Source: an uncultured Flavobacteriales bacterium (GTDB lineage Bacteria > Bacteroidota > Bacteroidia > Flavobacteriales_D > Sanyastnellaceae). Taken from it: DNA of 6,371 nucleotides. The position numbers and the translations under genes are program-made. The DNA lies in assembly GCA_937890245.1 (NCBI GenBank), contig CALACF010000265.1, forward strand, positions 1 to 6,371. Direction: 5' to 3'. Under the pieces are notes generated by a model. That model did not search any database and was not told the DNA's origin. It saw only the letters and a list, made by a program, of their open reading frames with translations. Shown here one piece after another: positions 5,845 to 6,371 of this stretch. The stretch's first letter is position 1. Each line of letters begins with the position of its first letter.

Positions 5845-6371
5845 TCAGCGGCCCCAGCGGCGGGAAAATGAAGTGGACAATGCGTTGAATGCGAGGACCA
5901 ACCCCATGATTGCTGCGCCGGGAATCAGTGCGAGATGCGGTGTTCCGGTGAGGATGGCACCGTAATGTGCCCGGATGATGTTGCCCCACGACGGCATGGG
6001 AATTTGGGCTCCGATGCCGAGGAAACTGAGGCCCGCCTCGATGAGAATGGCTGCTGCGAAATTGGCTGCTGCGACGACGGCGATCGGGCCTGAGATGTTT
6101 GGCAGTATGTGTCGGAAGAGGATGCGTTGGGGGCTGAAACCTAAGGCCCGCCCCGCTTCCACCCACTCGAGGTTTTTTACTGACAGGACCTGCCCGCGGA
6201 CGATGCGCGCTACGTCGACCCACATCGTCAGTCCGATGGCGACGAAAACCTGCCAAAACCCCTTTCCAAATGCCAATGTGATTGCGAGCACCAGCAAGAG
6301 GGTTGGGATGCTCCACATGACTTGTAAAATCCAGGAAATGGCAGCGTCGATGCGCCCTCCGTGGTAGCCGG
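5845..6371 (-). CDS. OppC/DppC-type ABC transporter permease, N-terminus cut by window edge
   Basis: Inner-membrane permease subunit of a peptide/nickel/opine-type (Opp/Dpp) ABC importer; pairs with an OppB-type permease, ATPases and a binding protein, none of which is in the window. The 174 visible residues begin GYHGGRIDAAISWILQV, which continues upstream of the first internal Met (6318), and match the C-terminal two thirds of OppC, a family of about 300 residues. The ATPase-contacting EAA loop is clear: EAGRALG (visible residues 71-77) followed by ILFRHILPN (83-91). SIPTLLLVLAITLAFGKG, the VRGQVL segment and LIEAGLSFLGIG are also family signatures, and several hydrophobic helices are present. 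The C-terminus reads AFNALSTSFSRRWGR and lacks the usual GDGLRDALDP-like ending. It is 12 bp upstream of fcl; substrate and any link to the polysaccharide genes are unknown. Confidence 0.92.
   Translation of the reverse strand, partial: GYHGGRIDAAISWILQVMWSIPTLLLVLAITLAFGKGFWQVFVAIGLTMWVDVARIVRGQVLSVKNLEWVEAGRALGFSPQRILFRHILPNISGPIAVVAAANFAAAILIEAGLSFLGIGAQIPMPSWGNIIRAHYGAILTGTPHLALIPGAAIMGLVLAFNALSTSFSRRWGR

Noticed and set aside
5675..6316. 213-aa minus-strand frame overlapping the permease and fcl start
   Set aside because: Out of frame with both supported genes and rich in Arg, His and Pro with no motif; a GC-driven shadow.

Overview
The window holds six genes, all on the minus strand and packed head to tail. 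In transcription order (high to low coordinates) they are: the C-terminal part of an OppC/DppC-type ABC permease (cut by the right window edge), GDP-L-fucose synthase (fcl), a Wzi/RemB-like outer-membrane beta-barrel protein (here barrel A), a WecA/TagO-type undecaprenyl-phosphate sugar-1-phosphate transferase, a second Wzi/RemB-like barrel protein (barrel B), and heme O synthase (ctaB, cut by the left window edge). No tRNA, rRNA, mobile element, CRISPR array or origin was seen.

Organism: most likely a GC-rich member of the Bacteroidota. The grounds are (1) two Wzi/RemB-like barrel proteins with motifs I associate with Bacteroidota homologues, such as WWGN, VRPYTY and PLAHPLG; (2) no clear Shine-Dalgarno sequence before any of the five visible starts, a habit typical of that phylum; (3) a CtaB whose DYLKAGYKMLP segment resembles Bacteroidota versions. 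This is inference from recall, not from a search.

Layout: 5845-6371 permease; 12-bp gap; 4846-5832 fcl; 4-nt ATGA overlap; 3503-4849 barrel A; 155-bp gap holding two inverted repeats (one of them includes the stop of barrel A); 2277-3347 wecA-like; 4-nt ATGA overlap; 874-2280 barrel B; 63-bp gap with a 6-bp hairpin; 1-810 ctaB.

Function: the four central genes read as surface-polysaccharide genes. Fcl makes the sugar nucleotide GDP-L-fucose. The WecA-like protein starts a glycan on undecaprenyl phosphate at the inner membrane. The two barrels are plausible outer-membrane partners for attaching, assembling or exporting the product. The repeated arrangement, a cytoplasmic or inner-membrane enzyme overlapping a barrel gene by ATGA, occurs twice and is the most distinctive point in the window. 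The permease and ctaB have no obvious link to this pathway and may simply be neighbours.
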